From CALXCT01 sp964422185 (lineage in GTDB: Bacteria > Bacillota > Clostridia > Oscillospirales > Oscillospiraceae): 42,532 nt of DNA. Both the position numbers and the translations under genes were made by a program. The notes beneath the pieces are model-generated. The model had not been told where the DNA came from. It saw nothing but the letters and a program-made list of their open reading frames with translations, and did not search any database. This document shows, piece after piece, positions 1 to 8,362 of this stretch (position 1 is the first letter of the stretch; each line of letters starts with the position of its first letter). The stretch covers positions 1-42,532 of the forward strand of contig CAYRAG010000010.1 in NCBI GenBank assembly GCA_964422185.1, written 5' to 3'.

Positions 1-647
1 TTGCGCAGCTTCTCTTCCAAAGCAGAAAATGCGGGAATATAGCTGTCTCGGATAAGCAGAAGCATTTCATCTGCCCTTTCTTCATCATAAATATGAACGG
101 AGGAGTTGCGGTTGCTGAGCATGGAAAGCCACACGGCGTGATCCTCAATAAAGCCGAACCTGTAACCGGTCTGTAGTATTTCTTTTGGGGATCCGCTTAC
201 CTCGCCTGCACCGTGTTCTCTCAAAACAGCCTGCAATGCTTTCCAGGCAAGTTCAAATGTCAAATTAAACTGTCCAATAATGCCAGTTCGGTATATCTCA
301 TCGTCGGCAAGCTTAAAATTCGCCGATTTGAGCACTTTCAGGCTTCGTGGAAATGGTCGACCTTTTTCATACACGGTCACTCCATCCCTGACGATTTCGT
401 TTTCCAGTTCCCCAGGGATACTCTTATCCAGGTTCACGACATCAAAAGTCAACAGCGTCCATGCGTCATTGTTTAGCTCCAGGGAAAAATTGGAAATATT
501 CCCGCCAGTTGCCGCAAGGTCAATGTCGCTTCGTTCATTGTGGGTTCCCCTTGCCCGCGAGCCGAAAAGGATCACTTTTTCAATTCCGTTTTTCTTTGCA
601 ATTTTTTCAATATCGACCATCACTCTATCGGGAATATTATATTTCAA
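1..647 (-). pseudogene. MNT nucleotidyltransferase fused by frameshift to HI0074/HEPN-type partner (3' end beyond window)
   Basis: The complement encodes a minimal nucleotidyltransferase with the motif GSRARGTHNERSDIDLA (GS followed by DxD), which binds NTP and metal. In the same frame it runs into an HI0074-type helical domain (FELAWKALQAVL, then RNSSVHIYDEERA with an R-x4-H HEPN-like motif). These are normally two overlapping genes, as in MntA/HepT-type toxin-antitoxin pairs. An ATG with MKKVDHFHEA lies in the other frame at the junction (near 340-370) and stops after ten codons; one added C in the gcctgaa run would restore both separate genes. I start at TTG 647 because GGGAG sits nine bases upstream. 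The chain is open to the left edge. The lower GC than the neighbours suggests transfer. Confidence 0.7.
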
Positions 648-810
648 GGTCAATCGCTCCCACAATTTTTCTGATCTCGTCTTCCCGCTCATGTGACTTC
701 TCAAACATTTCAGAATGTTCTGATGTCGGACCGGCTACCTTCCCCTCAAACGGATTTCTCCGGCTCGAATTGATTTTCGCTGAGACAACGGATCGGTGCG
801 AAAAGGAGTT

Positions 811-846
811 TTGACATTCTCCCACGATGAAACATCGTGGGATTCC
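811..846 (-). mobile_element. IS200/IS605-family right-end hairpin
   Basis: TTGACATTC precedes a perfect stem, TCCCACGATG / CATCGTGGGA with an AAA loop (820-842), followed by TTCC. Read on the minus strand this is GAATCCC-hairpin-GGGAGAATGTCAA, the typical right end (and omega-RNA 3' boundary) after tnpB genes of IS605-type elements. It lies downstream of the tnpB remnant in the matching orientation. Recognition is from memory of the family. Confidence 0.65.
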
Positions 847-999
847 AGGCTCATCAGGGTTTGTCTGCTCCCAGCGAACAATCGGCGCGGGTATTCGTAA
901 ACAGGCCTGGTTCTGGCCCGTATGATTGCTACATGCGGGCCAGGGCTATATCATGAGCCCTCACGGGGCCGGTCTGTCGCTGTTGGGCGGCAACCCCCG

Positions 1000-1259
1000 T
1001 GCAGACAGCCTCAGCGGGAAGAGCGCCGGCCGATTATCCCAGGTTGGGTATCTCTTACATCACGGTGGCCTTTAAAGCCGCACGCGGAACATCGACAGGT
1101 TCGATCCTTTGCTTTATCCCTCTTGCCCCCGGATCCTGTGGACAGCTGCTCCGGCGGCTTCTGACGAAGGCGACCTGCCGCTTTCCGTTGGGCCGCAATG
1201 AGATGCCCGGCTTGCTGACTTCTCTCTTTGGGGGCCAGCCGGCGTCCCTGCCGAATCAC
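1000..1259 (-). pseudogene. tnpB: tnpB (IS605 OrfB) C-terminal zinc-ribbon remnant
   Basis: The minus frame carries DRTCRCSACGFKGHRDV, the second half of the C-terminal zinc ribbon of TnpB/IS1341-type RNA-guided nucleases (CxxCGF..HRD). The first CxxC pair is lost: the sequence STGSGGKRDK stands where it should be. The RuvC-like core and N-terminus are absent, since phage sequence begins by about position 1330. The right-end hairpin lies about 150 bases downstream. This is a dead insertion-sequence fragment, unable to make an active protein. Confidence 0.6.
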
Positions 1260-1325
1260 GAGGGATCCCCTGGGTTAGCCCCTCGACCCAATCGTGTAGA
1301 TTCAGTCATTCCCAAGGGTAAAATG

Positions 1326-2310
1326 CAAGAGCCTAAATCTTTATACGCATCTGGATCTTCGTATTTCAGCGTCTGAAAAGCCTTGAATGAAGATGGCGCA
1401 TCGTCCCGCAGTCTATCCTTGTTGCTTTTCCACTGTTCGCTCTCTGCCTCTTTATTGTAATGCTTTTCCCGCTCCAGGTCAACGCTTCCAGCGCCATGGA
1501 GCGCATCTTGCTGCGCTTTTCACACCTCATAGGTCATATCCGCCGGCACATGGCAGGTCTTGCCATCGTCACTGTCGCGTGCGATCCGCTTTCTGCCGCC
1601 GTTGATCTCCCTGTCCAGCTCCAGCAGCCTGTCACTGACTGCCGGCGCTGTCGTGCCGCGGCAGTTCGGATGAAACGGCGGCACGGTCACGCCCGGTTCG
1701 TACTGGCTCAGAGGGATAATCCTGCCGTCCAGAGGCTGGCAGATCTTGCAGGTGTGGCCGTCCAGTGTCTCAACGATTTCGACTCTCTTCACGCCCATCT
1801 CCCGGTATGTCTCTTTCATGGCTACGGCGTTGAAACAGGTGGTCTCCGTGTGTACCAGTCTCACGGCCCTGTACCGCTCCACACACGGTTCTTTACTTAA
1901 CGCGTTTGTGGTCTTCTGCAGGGAGTCGTCGCGCAGGCACGCCTGCGTCAGGAGTTTTTGAATCGTGCTTACGGCGATGGCCCTGCCGTCCCGGCACCTG
2001 TCCGTGAATGTCCTGCCGTCTGCCGTCCATGGCTTGGACAGCCCTTTCGTCGAGGCGATGGCGATGTACTGTTCCACCGTCCCGCGAAACTTCTCCAGCT
2101 GTGCCGCGGCGAGAATCTTTCAGGCGTCCGCGAGTGATACCCTGTTGTTTTTCGCGAACCGCGCAAACCATCGCTCCAGCTCCGCGATGATGGCGTACTC
2201 CGCGTCTCGAGCCATGTCTTCGATGTCTTTCAGGCGGAGATCCGCTTTCTGCTGCGCGGCCTCCTCCAATGCTGCAAACCGGCCTCGCCGGAATTCACTG
2301 TGACCCGCAG
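1326..2310 (-). pseudogene. Decayed phage minor head / head morphogenesis protein (SPP1 gp7-MuF type)
   Basis: One minus-strand frame stays open from about 2310 to 1326 apart from two TGA codons. It starts like family members (RRGRFAALEEA), has WFARFAKNNRVSLADA, then the conserved C-terminal domain ETLDGHTCKICQPLDGRIIP and VPPFHPNCRGTTAP, then DGKTCHVPADMTYEV. It ends with APSSFKAFQTLKYEDPDAY, also typical of phage minor capsid proteins. The first TGA follows SLADA (about 2122-2124); the second follows MTYEV (about 1517-1519), where relatives usually have tryptophan. No other phage gene is recognisable nearby, so this is an isolated prophage relic cut by the IS fragment. Confidence 0.65.
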
Positions 2311-2498
2311 GGCCAGATCTTTCCGGGTGTCGGGGCGGGGATTTGCGCCCCCTTGAATGCAGGGGAATTTAACGCCTTTCACGCCCTGGCATGTGGAGTT
2401 TGATTCCTCGTATGGATCCAGCCCGACTTGACAGATGGCACACATTCTCAGACACCCGGCAAACAGGGTTGGGCACCTGGTTCAAACCTCCGTCTCTA

Positions 2499-2514
2499 TG
2501 TTTCATGTGAAACA
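2499..2514. promoter_or_regulatory. parS-like site 1
   Basis: TGTTTCATGTGAAACA differs from the Bacillus parS consensus TGTTTCACGTGAAACA at one central base. ParB is expected to bind here and spread. Confidence 0.8.
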
Positions 2515-2871
2515 CCGGCTGCGATGTCTTCTCAACGCCGTGTCCCTCAGGACGGGGCAGCTGCAGTCCGCGAAATCACTGAGGTTTTCTGTAGCGAGAT
2601 GCGCATTGGCAGATTCGGCTGCCCTGAATGCTGCGCCGCGATTCGGGCCGGGTGCATACCGGTTTTCACAACTGACGGATCAACCCGCCGCGGAGTGCCG
2701 GCTGCCCTCCGCTCCGCGTATATACCCCTCATTTTCAGGGCAAACAGGGGCAGGCGCTGCAAAGACATCCCACGCCCTCCGGACCGGGGGCACACACCCC
2801 CAATCTGCCCTTTCGTCACCGGGTCATATCCTGGCTGGAACAGGCGGGATCCGGGCGCGGTCTTCCCCCTG

Positions 2872-2887
2872 TGTTTCATGTGAAACA
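2872..2887. promoter_or_regulatory. parS-like site 2
   Basis: TGTTTCATGTGAAACA, identical to site 1 and in the same orientation. Confidence 0.8.
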
Positions 2888-3930
2888 CAGATGTTCCCTC
2901 CGGCTCTCCCGCCCCAGTGTTTCTCAAATCAAAACCGGTAAAACCACTGAGGGACACCCACGCTGCGGCCAGCGGGTTTGGAATGGCAGCAGGACCTCCC
3001 GCACGCTGATTTTCCCCATGGGTTCGACCGCGTCTCAGGGCGTGCGGTTCGGCCCGGCAGAAGCTGCCTGTCTGCTCTTCTCTTCGCACACCAGTTGCAC
3101 ATTGATCCGGTGATTCCGCAAACCCTGAAACACCTCGCTGATCGATCCCCGCGGAATCCGGTTGCCGATTCGGCTTCGGTGCTCCCCGCGCTCTCGCCTC
3201 TCCGTGCTGCACCGCACCCGAAAACCTAAATGGAGTCCCCTGAGTCCGACGAGGCCGCCTCCAAACGCACGGAGGATCCCCGCTCATGCCGCAGGAGGAG
3301 TGCGGCGATCCGGTTCCCGGTTAGACAGGCAGACATTCGCCGGAAAATCGTTGCACTGCCCATTCGATGCCATGCCGCTGTTTTACGCCCGGCTCCAAAG
3401 GCAGCCATGTCCTGACAAGCCGGATTTTTCCACGGTTCTGCCGCCCCGCGACAGCGCGGTGCTGACTTTCTTGTCCGCTGCGCATCCGCAGGGGAATGGT
3501 ACGAGATGCGTGCGTCCGGGCGGCAATTTCCGAAACCGCTCTGCTGCCTCGGCAGTTTCACACCGCGTATCCCGGATTCGTTATCCGCCCGTCGGGCAGC
3601 AGGGCGGCGGAAGTCACACGATTTTCAACCGCGGGTCGCCAAATCTACGCATCCGGTTCCGCTCTCCTGAGACCAGCCATTTCCTGCGGAAAACGGCGTT
3701 TCATTCCTCAGACCGCCCGTCCGATAAACCTCTTTTTGAGAATCGTTGATTCAAATCACGCGAACCGCATATAAGGGATTGGACAGCGGTTCCCGCGGCA
3801 GCACACGAGCTCTGCCGGTCAGGGTGCGCGGCCGACATCTGGCCAGAGAACAGCAGGCCATGCATTTCCGGCAGCCGGGAGCGCGGGAAATCTTCCGGGC
3901 CAGGCAGAGAACCGGCGGCGCAGGCGGCAA

Positions 3931-3946
3931 TGTTTCATGTGAAACA
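3931..3946. promoter_or_regulatory. parS-like site 3
   Basis: TGTTTCATGTGAAACA, about 100 bases upstream of the parA promoter. It forms a close inverted pair with site 4. Confidence 0.85.
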
Positions 3947-3970
3947 ACAGGCGGGGAACCCGGCGTTTCG

Positions 3971-3986
3971 TGTTTCACATGAAACA
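3971..3986. promoter_or_regulatory. parS-like site 4, inverted
   Basis: TGTTTCACATGAAACA is the reverse complement of sites 1-3. It starts 40 bases after site 3 and ends 57 bases before the parA -35 box, so bound ParB could repress its own operon. Confidence 0.85.
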
Positions 3987-4043
3987 TCCTGTGTCTTCCG
4001 CTGTTTCAGCGGGCGGCCGGGGCGGGAAACATGGAATTCCCGC

Positions 4044-4073
4044 TTGAAATAGCCCCGCTCCCCGTTGTATAAT
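4044..4073 (+). promoter_or_regulatory. Promoter of the parAB operon
   Basis: TTGAAA (4044-4049), an 18-base spacer and a perfect TATAAT (4068-4073). It lies about 130 bases upstream of the parA start and just after the paired parS-like sites. Confidence 0.75.
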
Positions 4074-4203
4074 GTTCTGCGTACCTGCCTGACGGAAAAC
4101 GATTCCGCCTTTACCGCGCTGCCGGCGGGAAAGCGGGCCCGGGACAGGGATTCCCTGAATCTGTTCCGGCGGAGTGTGCCACACAGCGAAAGGCGGCGAT
4201 ACC

Positions 4204-4962
4204 ATGGGCAAAATCATTTCGGTGGTCAACCAGAAAGGCGGGGTGGGGAAAACCACCACCTGCGTCAATCTCGCCGCCGGCCTCCAGGCTCTGGGCGCCC
4301 GCGTGCTGCTGTGCGATTTTGACCCCCAGGGGAATGCCACCTCCGGGCTGGGTGTGGACAAGTCCATCAGCCCGTCTGTCTATGATGTGGTGATCAACGG
4401 AACGCTGGCCTCCCGCTCGATTGTCAAAACGCCCTGGGTGGATCTGCTTCCGTCCAACAAGGCGCTGACCGGCGCCACCGTCGAACTGATTTCCCTGGAT
4501 CGCCGGGAATACCGGCTCCGGGACGCGCTGCGCCTGGTCTCCGACCAGTACGACTTTATCTTTATTGACAGTCCCCCGTCGCTGGAGCTGCTGACACTGG
4601 ACTCCATCTGCGCGGCGGATACCTTTCTGGTTCCCGTGCAGTGCGAGTACTATGCCCTGGAGGGGCTCACCGATCTGCTCTATACGGTGCGGCTGGTGAA
4701 AAAGTCTCTCAATCCCGGCCTGGAGCTGGAGGGGCTGGTTCTCACCATGTTCGACGGCCGCACGAACCTGTCCCTGCAGGTCGCGGAGGAGGTCAAGCGG
4801 CATTTTCCCGGCAAGGTGTACGCCAATGTCATCCCCCGGAATGTCCGGCTGTCTGAGGCGCCGAGCCACGGGAAACCCATTCAGGCCTACGACCCCCAGT
4901 CGAAAGGCGCGGCCGCCTATGAGCGGCTGTCCCGCGAGTTCCTGGCCCGTAATCCCATCTGA
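4204..4962 (+). CDS. parA: Chromosome partitioning ATPase ParA (Soj)
   Basis: A 252-residue ParA/MinD-family ATPase. The deviant Walker A KGGVGKTT is at residues 11-18 and the Walker B-like strand FIFIDSPPSLELL follows near 120. With ParB it drives separation of newly replicated origins, cycling on the nucleoid with ATP hydrolysis. I start at ATG 4204, ten bases after AGGCGG; an upstream in-frame ATG at 4174 lacks a ribosome-binding site and would add ten residues before the conserved MGKIISVVNQ. It is the first gene of the parAB operon and is normally next to rsmG; here rsmG lies four genes downstream. Confidence 0.95.
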   Translation: MGKIISVVNQKGGVGKTTTCVNLAAGLQALGARVLLCDFDPQGNATSGLGVDKSISPSVYDVVINGTLASRSIVKTPWVDLLPSNKALTGATVELISLDRREYRLRDALRLVSDQYDFIFIDSPPSLELLTLDSICAADTFLVPVQCEYYALEGLTDLLYTVRLVKKSLNPGLELEGLVLTMFDGRTNLSLQVAEEVKRHFPGKVYANVIPRNVRLSEAPSHGKPIQAYDPQSKGAAAYERLSREFLARNPI

Positions 4963-4985
4963 CTTTGTGGAAAGGTTGTGATACC

Positions 4986-5855
4986 ATGGCAAAAGCGAAA
5001 GGTCTCGGCAAAGGCCTGGACGCCCTTGTCGGGGATACCTCGCTGCAGACCCAGGGAGGCGGCTCTGTCAGCCTGCCCATCTCGCAGGTACAGCCTGGCC
5101 TGAATCAGCCCCGGAAGCAGTTTGACCAGGATGCGCTGGACGCGCTGGCCCAGTCCATCCGGGAGCATGGGATTATCCAGCCGCTCACGGTGCGGCGCCT
5201 GAGTTCCGGCTACTATCAGATCATCGCCGGGGAGCGGCGCTGGCGCGCCGCGAAGCTGGCCGGCCTGACGGAGGTGCCCGCCCTGATCATCGACGCGGAC
5301 GACCGCACGGTGATGGAGCTGGCGCTCATTGAGAATCTCCAGCGGGAGGATCTCAACCCGATTGAGGAGGCGATGGGCTACCGGACTCTGGTGCAGGAGT
5401 ACGGCCTGACCCAGGAAGAGGTCGCGAAGCGGATGGGCAAGTCCCGGCCCGCCGTGACCAACGCCATGCGCCTGCTCACCCTGTCCGCGCCGATTCAGAA
5501 GAAGCTGCGGGAGGGGGCCCTGACCTCCGGACACGCCCGTGCGGTTCTGTCCGCGCCGGTCTGGGCGCGGGAGAAACTCGCGCAGCAGATTGAGGATCAG
5601 GGGCTGTCCGTGAGACAGGCCGAACAGCTGGCGAAAAAGTACTCAAATCAGAAAAATCAGACCAGGCGCAGGGCGGACGAGGATCTGGCTCCCTATCTCG
5701 CCGACCTTGAGAAATCCCTGTCCGGGAATCTGGGGCGGAAAGTGCATATTGTGCACGGCCGCAAAAAGGGGCGGATTGAGCTGGAGTATTACGATGAGCA
5801 GGATCTGGAGGATCTGCTGGCCATGCTCGGCCACTTGAAAGGAAGACCGGAATGA
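4986..5855 (+). CDS. parB: Chromosome partitioning protein ParB (CTPase, parS-binding)
   Basis: A 289-residue ParB. The CTP-binding motif GERRWRA is at residues 82-88 and ENLQREDLNPIEEA at 116-129. The central helix-turn-helix LTQEEVAKRMGKSRPAVTNA is at 141-160 and the C-terminal dimer domain ends near 285. It binds parS and spreads as a CTP-dependent clamp. Five matching palindromes lie within 2.6 kb of it. I start at ATG 4986 because MAKAKGLGKGLDALVGD is the canonical N-terminus and GGAAAGG precedes it; a frame-compatible start at 4965 is less likely. It could in principle be a Noc paralog, but pairing with parA favours ParB. Confidence 0.95.
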   Translation: MAKAKGLGKGLDALVGDTSLQTQGGGSVSLPISQVQPGLNQPRKQFDQDALDALAQSIREHGIIQPLTVRRLSSGYYQIIAGERRWRAAKLAGLTEVPALIIDADDRTVMELALIENLQREDLNPIEEAMGYRTLVQEYGLTQEEVAKRMGKSRPAVTNAMRLLTLSAPIQKKLREGALTSGHARAVLSAPVWAREKLAQQIEDQGLSVRQAEQLAKKYSNQKNQTRRRADEDLAPYLADLEKSLSGNLGRKVHIVHGRKKGRIELEYYDEQDLEDLLAMLGHLKGRPE

Positions 5856-6415
5856 GCGATGAGCATCGCGACGACGATGATTTCATGGAAACCTATAACG
5901 AAATTCCCACACCCCCGGCAAAACGGCCCCGGACGGTGCACCGCCGGCCATCCGCGGTTTTGTATATCGTGCTTTTGTTCCTGGTGGCGGTGTCTCTGAT
6001 TTTGATCTCCTACTTCATGCAGCAGCGCAACAACGACCAGATGCTCAACGGTCTGAATGAGTCCGTGTCCGCGATGCAGTCCATCACCCAGCTCCAGGAA
6101 GACAATCAGACGCTCCGCGACGAGGTGGACGGCCTGGAGGAGCAGCTGGCGGCGGCGCAGGCGGAGGCGCGGTCAAATGAGGAGGCCCTCAACCGGGCCG
6201 AGCAGGAGCGGGAGCGGTCCAACGCGGCGATGGACTGGTTCTGGCAGATCAATGAGGCCTATGTCCGGGGCCGGTACACCAGCGCCCGGGATCTCATCGA
6301 GCAGATGGCCGCCGCCGGGCTGACGGCGGAGGATCTGCCCGCCGAGAGCGTCACGGACACCGGGCGCTTCTCTCCCCGCGACCGCTACCAGGAGATTTAC
6401 GACAGCCTGTACTGA
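5852..6415 (+). CDS. Membrane-anchored coiled-coil protein, unknown function
   Basis: A 187-residue protein that I do not recognise. It has an acidic N-terminus, a basic stretch (PPAKRPRTVHRRP), one transmembrane helix at about residues 35-57 and a Glu/Gln/Ala-rich coiled coil at about 65-125. A C-terminal domain ends in RYQEIYDSLY. The positive charge before the helix predicts a cytosolic N-terminus and an external coiled coil. Its ATG overlaps the parB stop by four bases (ATGA), so it is translationally coupled to parB. A role at the envelope tied to segregation or division is possible, but only context supports it. Confidence 0.8.
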   Translation: MSDEHRDDDDFMETYNEIPTPPAKRPRTVHRRPSAVLYIVLLFLVAVSLILISYFMQQRNNDQMLNGLNESVSAMQSITQLQEDNQTLRDEVDGLEEQLAAAQAEARSNEEALNRAEQERERSNAAMDWFWQINEAYVRGRYTSARDLIEQMAAAGLTAEDLPAESVTDTGRFSPRDRYQEIYDSLY

Positions 6416-6422
6416 CCGCGCA

Positions 6423-6438
6423 TGTTTCATGTGAAACA
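6423..6438. promoter_or_regulatory. parS-like site 5
   Basis: TGTTTCATGTGAAACA, seven bases after the stop of the coiled-coil gene and upstream of serS. It is identical to sites 1-3 and is the only site on the far side of parAB. Confidence 0.85.
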
Positions 6439-6486
6439 TGAGACGGTTTCCCTATGATTCCAATGATCCCGAGGTGAAGGCCCACT

Positions 6487-7788
6487 ATGCTGGACATAAG
6501 GTTTATCCGGGAAAACCCGGAGCTGGTAAAGGAAAACATTCGAAAAAAGTTTCAGGACGAGAAGCTTCCGCTGGTCGACGAGGTGCTGGCGCTGGACGCA
6601 CAGAACCGCGCCGCCATGACGGAGGCCAATGAGCTGCGCTCCGCCCGGAACACGCTGTCCAAACAGGTCGGCGTGCTCATGGGCCAGGCGAAGAAAGATC
6701 CCTCTAAAATGGCCGAGGCGGAGGCCGCCAAGGAAAAGGTGAAAGCGAACGCGGATCGGCTGGCGGAGCTGGAAAAGCTGGAGGACGAGCTGGCGGAGCA
6801 GATCCGCAAAATCATGCTTGTGATTCCCAACATGATCGACCCCTCGGTGCCCATCGGCCCGGACGACTCGGCCAATGTGGAGGTGGAGCGGTTCGGCGAT
6901 CCCGCGGTGCCGGATTTTGAGATCCCCTACCACACGGATATCATGGCCTCGTTCCACGGCATTGACCTGGACGCCGCCGGCAGGGTGTCCGGCGCTGGCT
7001 TCTACTACCTGATGGGCGATATCGCCCGTCTCCACGAGGCCGTGCTGGCCTATGCCCGGGACTTCATGATCGGGAAAGGTTTCACATTCTGCATCCCCCC
7101 GTTCATGATTCACGGCAATGTGGTGGAGGGCGTCATGAGCCAGACGGACATGGAGGCCATGATGTACAAAATCGAGGGGGAGGATTTGTACCTGATCGGC
7201 ACCTCCGAGCACTCCATGATCGGGAAGTTCATCAACCAGATCATCCCGGAGTCCTCCCTGCCGCAGACCCTGACCTCCTATTCCCCATGCTTCCGGAAAG
7301 AGAAAGGCGCCCACGGCATTGAGGAGCGCGGCGTCTACCGGATCCACCAGTTTGAGAAGCAGGAGATGATCGTGGTCTGCAAACCGGAGGATTCCATGGC
7401 CTGGTACGAGAAGATGTGGCGGTATTCCGTGGAACTGTTCCGCTCCATGGACATCCCCGTCCGGCAGCTTGAGTGCTGCTCCGGCGATCTCGCGGATCTG
7501 AAGGTCAAGTCCTGCGACATCGAGGCCTGGTCTCCCCGGCAGAAGAAATACTTTGAGGTCTGCTCCTGCTCCAACCTCGGAGACGCGCAGGCCCGGCGCC
7601 TGAAGATGCGGGTGAAAGGAGAGCGGGGCACCTATCTTCCCCACACCCTGAACAACACCGTGGTGGCGCCGCCCAGGATGCTCATCGCCCTGCTGGAGAA
7701 CAACCTGCAGTCCGACGGCTCCGTAGTCATTCCCGAGGTGCTGTGGCCCTATATGGGCGGCACGAAAGTGCTTGTTCCGGATCCCTGA
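6487..7788 (+). CDS. serS: Seryl-tRNA synthetase, variant class II form
   Basis: A 433-residue SerRS that charges tRNA-Ser (and tRNA-Sec if present) with serine. The N-terminal tRNA-binding coiled coil spans about residues 25-110. The class II core has GTSEHSMIGKF, motif 2 CFRKEKGAHGIEERGVYRIH, then CSGDLADLKVKSCDIEAW and CSCSNLGDAQARR, and motif 3 HTLNNTVVAPPRMLIALLEN. Motif 2 differs from the usual bacterial FR-E-AGSAGRDTRG form. ATG 6487 is preceded by GAGGTGAAGG. It lies in the parAB transcription unit, with a parS-like site in its leader. No T-box leader is visible. Confidence 0.93.
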   Translation: MLDIRFIRENPELVKENIRKKFQDEKLPLVDEVLALDAQNRAAMTEANELRSARNTLSKQVGVLMGQAKKDPSKMAEAEAAKEKVKANADRLAELEKLEDELAEQIRKIMLVIPNMIDPSVPIGPDDSANVEVERFGDPAVPDFEIPYHTDIMASFHGIDLDAAGRVSGAGFYYLMGDIARLHEAVLAYARDFMIGKGFTFCIPPFMIHGNVVEGVMSQTDMEAMMYKIEGEDLYLIGTSEHSMIGKFINQIIPESSLPQTLTSYSPCFRKEKGAHGIEERGVYRIHQFEKQEMIVVCKPEDSMAWYEKMWRYSVELFRSMDIPVRQLECCSGDLADLKVKSCDIEAWSPRQKKYFEVCSCSNLGDAQARRLKMRVKGERGTYLPHTLNNTVVAPPRMLIALLENNLQSDGSVVIPEVLWPYMGGTKVLVPDP

Positions 7789-7878
7789 GGCCGGCGGCGC
7801 CTGCCCCCTTTGGAGACAGACATCCTCCGGTGGTAAAAATAGACACTGAAAACTGACTGTAGGAGGGGTAAAAGCAAC

Positions 7879-8334
7879 ATGAAAAAGTTTTTCCAGGAGT
7901 TCAAGGCCTTCATCAACAAGGGGAATGTGTTAGGCCTGGCTGTCGGCGTGATCATCGGCGGCGCCTTCAGCACCATCACCACATCCCTGACCAACGATGT
8001 CATCATGCCCATCGTCTCCATCTTCCTCGGCGGCGTTGATTTCTCCGGGCTGAGCATCCGGCTGCCGACCATCTTCCCGGTGGAGGAGGGCGCCGCGCCT
8101 AACATGCTCAACTACGGCAACTTTATCTCCGCCGTCATCAACTTCCTGATCCTTGCCCTTGTGGTGTTCATCATCGTCAGGCTCGTGAACCGTGTGATGG
8201 ACGCCGGGCATAAGAAAGAGGAAGAGGCCCCCGTGGAGGAGCCCGCGCCTCCCGAGCCCACGGCGGAGGAGAAGCTGCTCACCGAGATCCGCGACCTGCT
8301 GAAGGAGAGCAACGAAAACAAATCCGCGCAGTAA
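7879..8334 (+). CDS. mscL: Large-conductance mechanosensitive channel MscL
   Basis: A 151-residue homopentameric membrane channel that opens under membrane tension to release solutes on osmotic downshock. The N-terminal KKFFQEFKAFINKGNVLGLAVGV matches the family. TM1 spans about 17-40, with the pore glycine/alanine pattern AVGVIIGGAF, and TM2 about 80-105. A periplasmic loop lies between them and an acidic C-terminal helical bundle (EEKLLTEIRDLLKES) follows. The start has a strong site, AGGAGGGG, ten bases upstream. The length is typical. Confidence 0.95.
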   Translation: MKKFFQEFKAFINKGNVLGLAVGVIIGGAFSTITTSLTNDVIMPIVSIFLGGVDFSGLSIRLPTIFPVEEGAAPNMLNYGNFISAVINFLILALVVFIIVRLVNRVMDAGHKKEEEAPVEEPAPPEPTAEEKLLTEIRDLLKESNENKSAQ

Positions 8335-8350
8335 CGGCGCCGCGCCGTTA
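8332..8350 (+). other. Small hairpin over the mscL stop codon
   Basis: TAACGGCG - CCG - CGCCGTTA, an eight-base perfect stem whose first triplet is the mscL stop. No T-run follows, so it is more likely an RNA stability or processing element than a terminator. Confidence 0.4.
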
Positions 8351-8362
8351 AAGGAGAAGCCT

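Larger units (their letters stand above)
2311..4043. other. 1.7 kb stretch without recognisable genes, bearing parS-like sites
   Basis: Open frames here (for example on the minus strand at 2547-3287) have low-complexity Arg/Pro/Gly-rich translations, no ribosome-binding site and no family motif, so I call none. The only clear structure is four copies of a 16-bp palindrome matching parS and, at the right end, the parA promoter. It may be decayed prophage DNA kept as a ParB loading zone; that is inference. Confidence 0.6.

Noticed and set aside
637..825. 62-codon minus-strand frame upstream of the nucleotidyltransferase
   Set aside because: It begins inside the IS right-end hairpin, has no convincing start site and no family match. 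It overlaps the NTase start by 11 bases, which is suggestive but not enough.
2330..2425. tRNA-like hairpins (CCCCT-loop-AGGGG and GTTTGATTCC)
   Set aside because: The anticodon-like loop lacks the invariant U33 and the arms do not form a cloverleaf or acceptor stem.
2547..3287. 246-codon minus-strand frame in the gene-free zone
   Set aside because: Arg/Gly/Pro/Ser-rich low-complexity translation, no ribosome-binding site, and it reads through a parS-like site.
7810..7839. Possible mscL promoter TTGGAG-18-TAAAAA
   Set aside because: Both boxes are poor and read-through from serS is plausible, so I did not list it.
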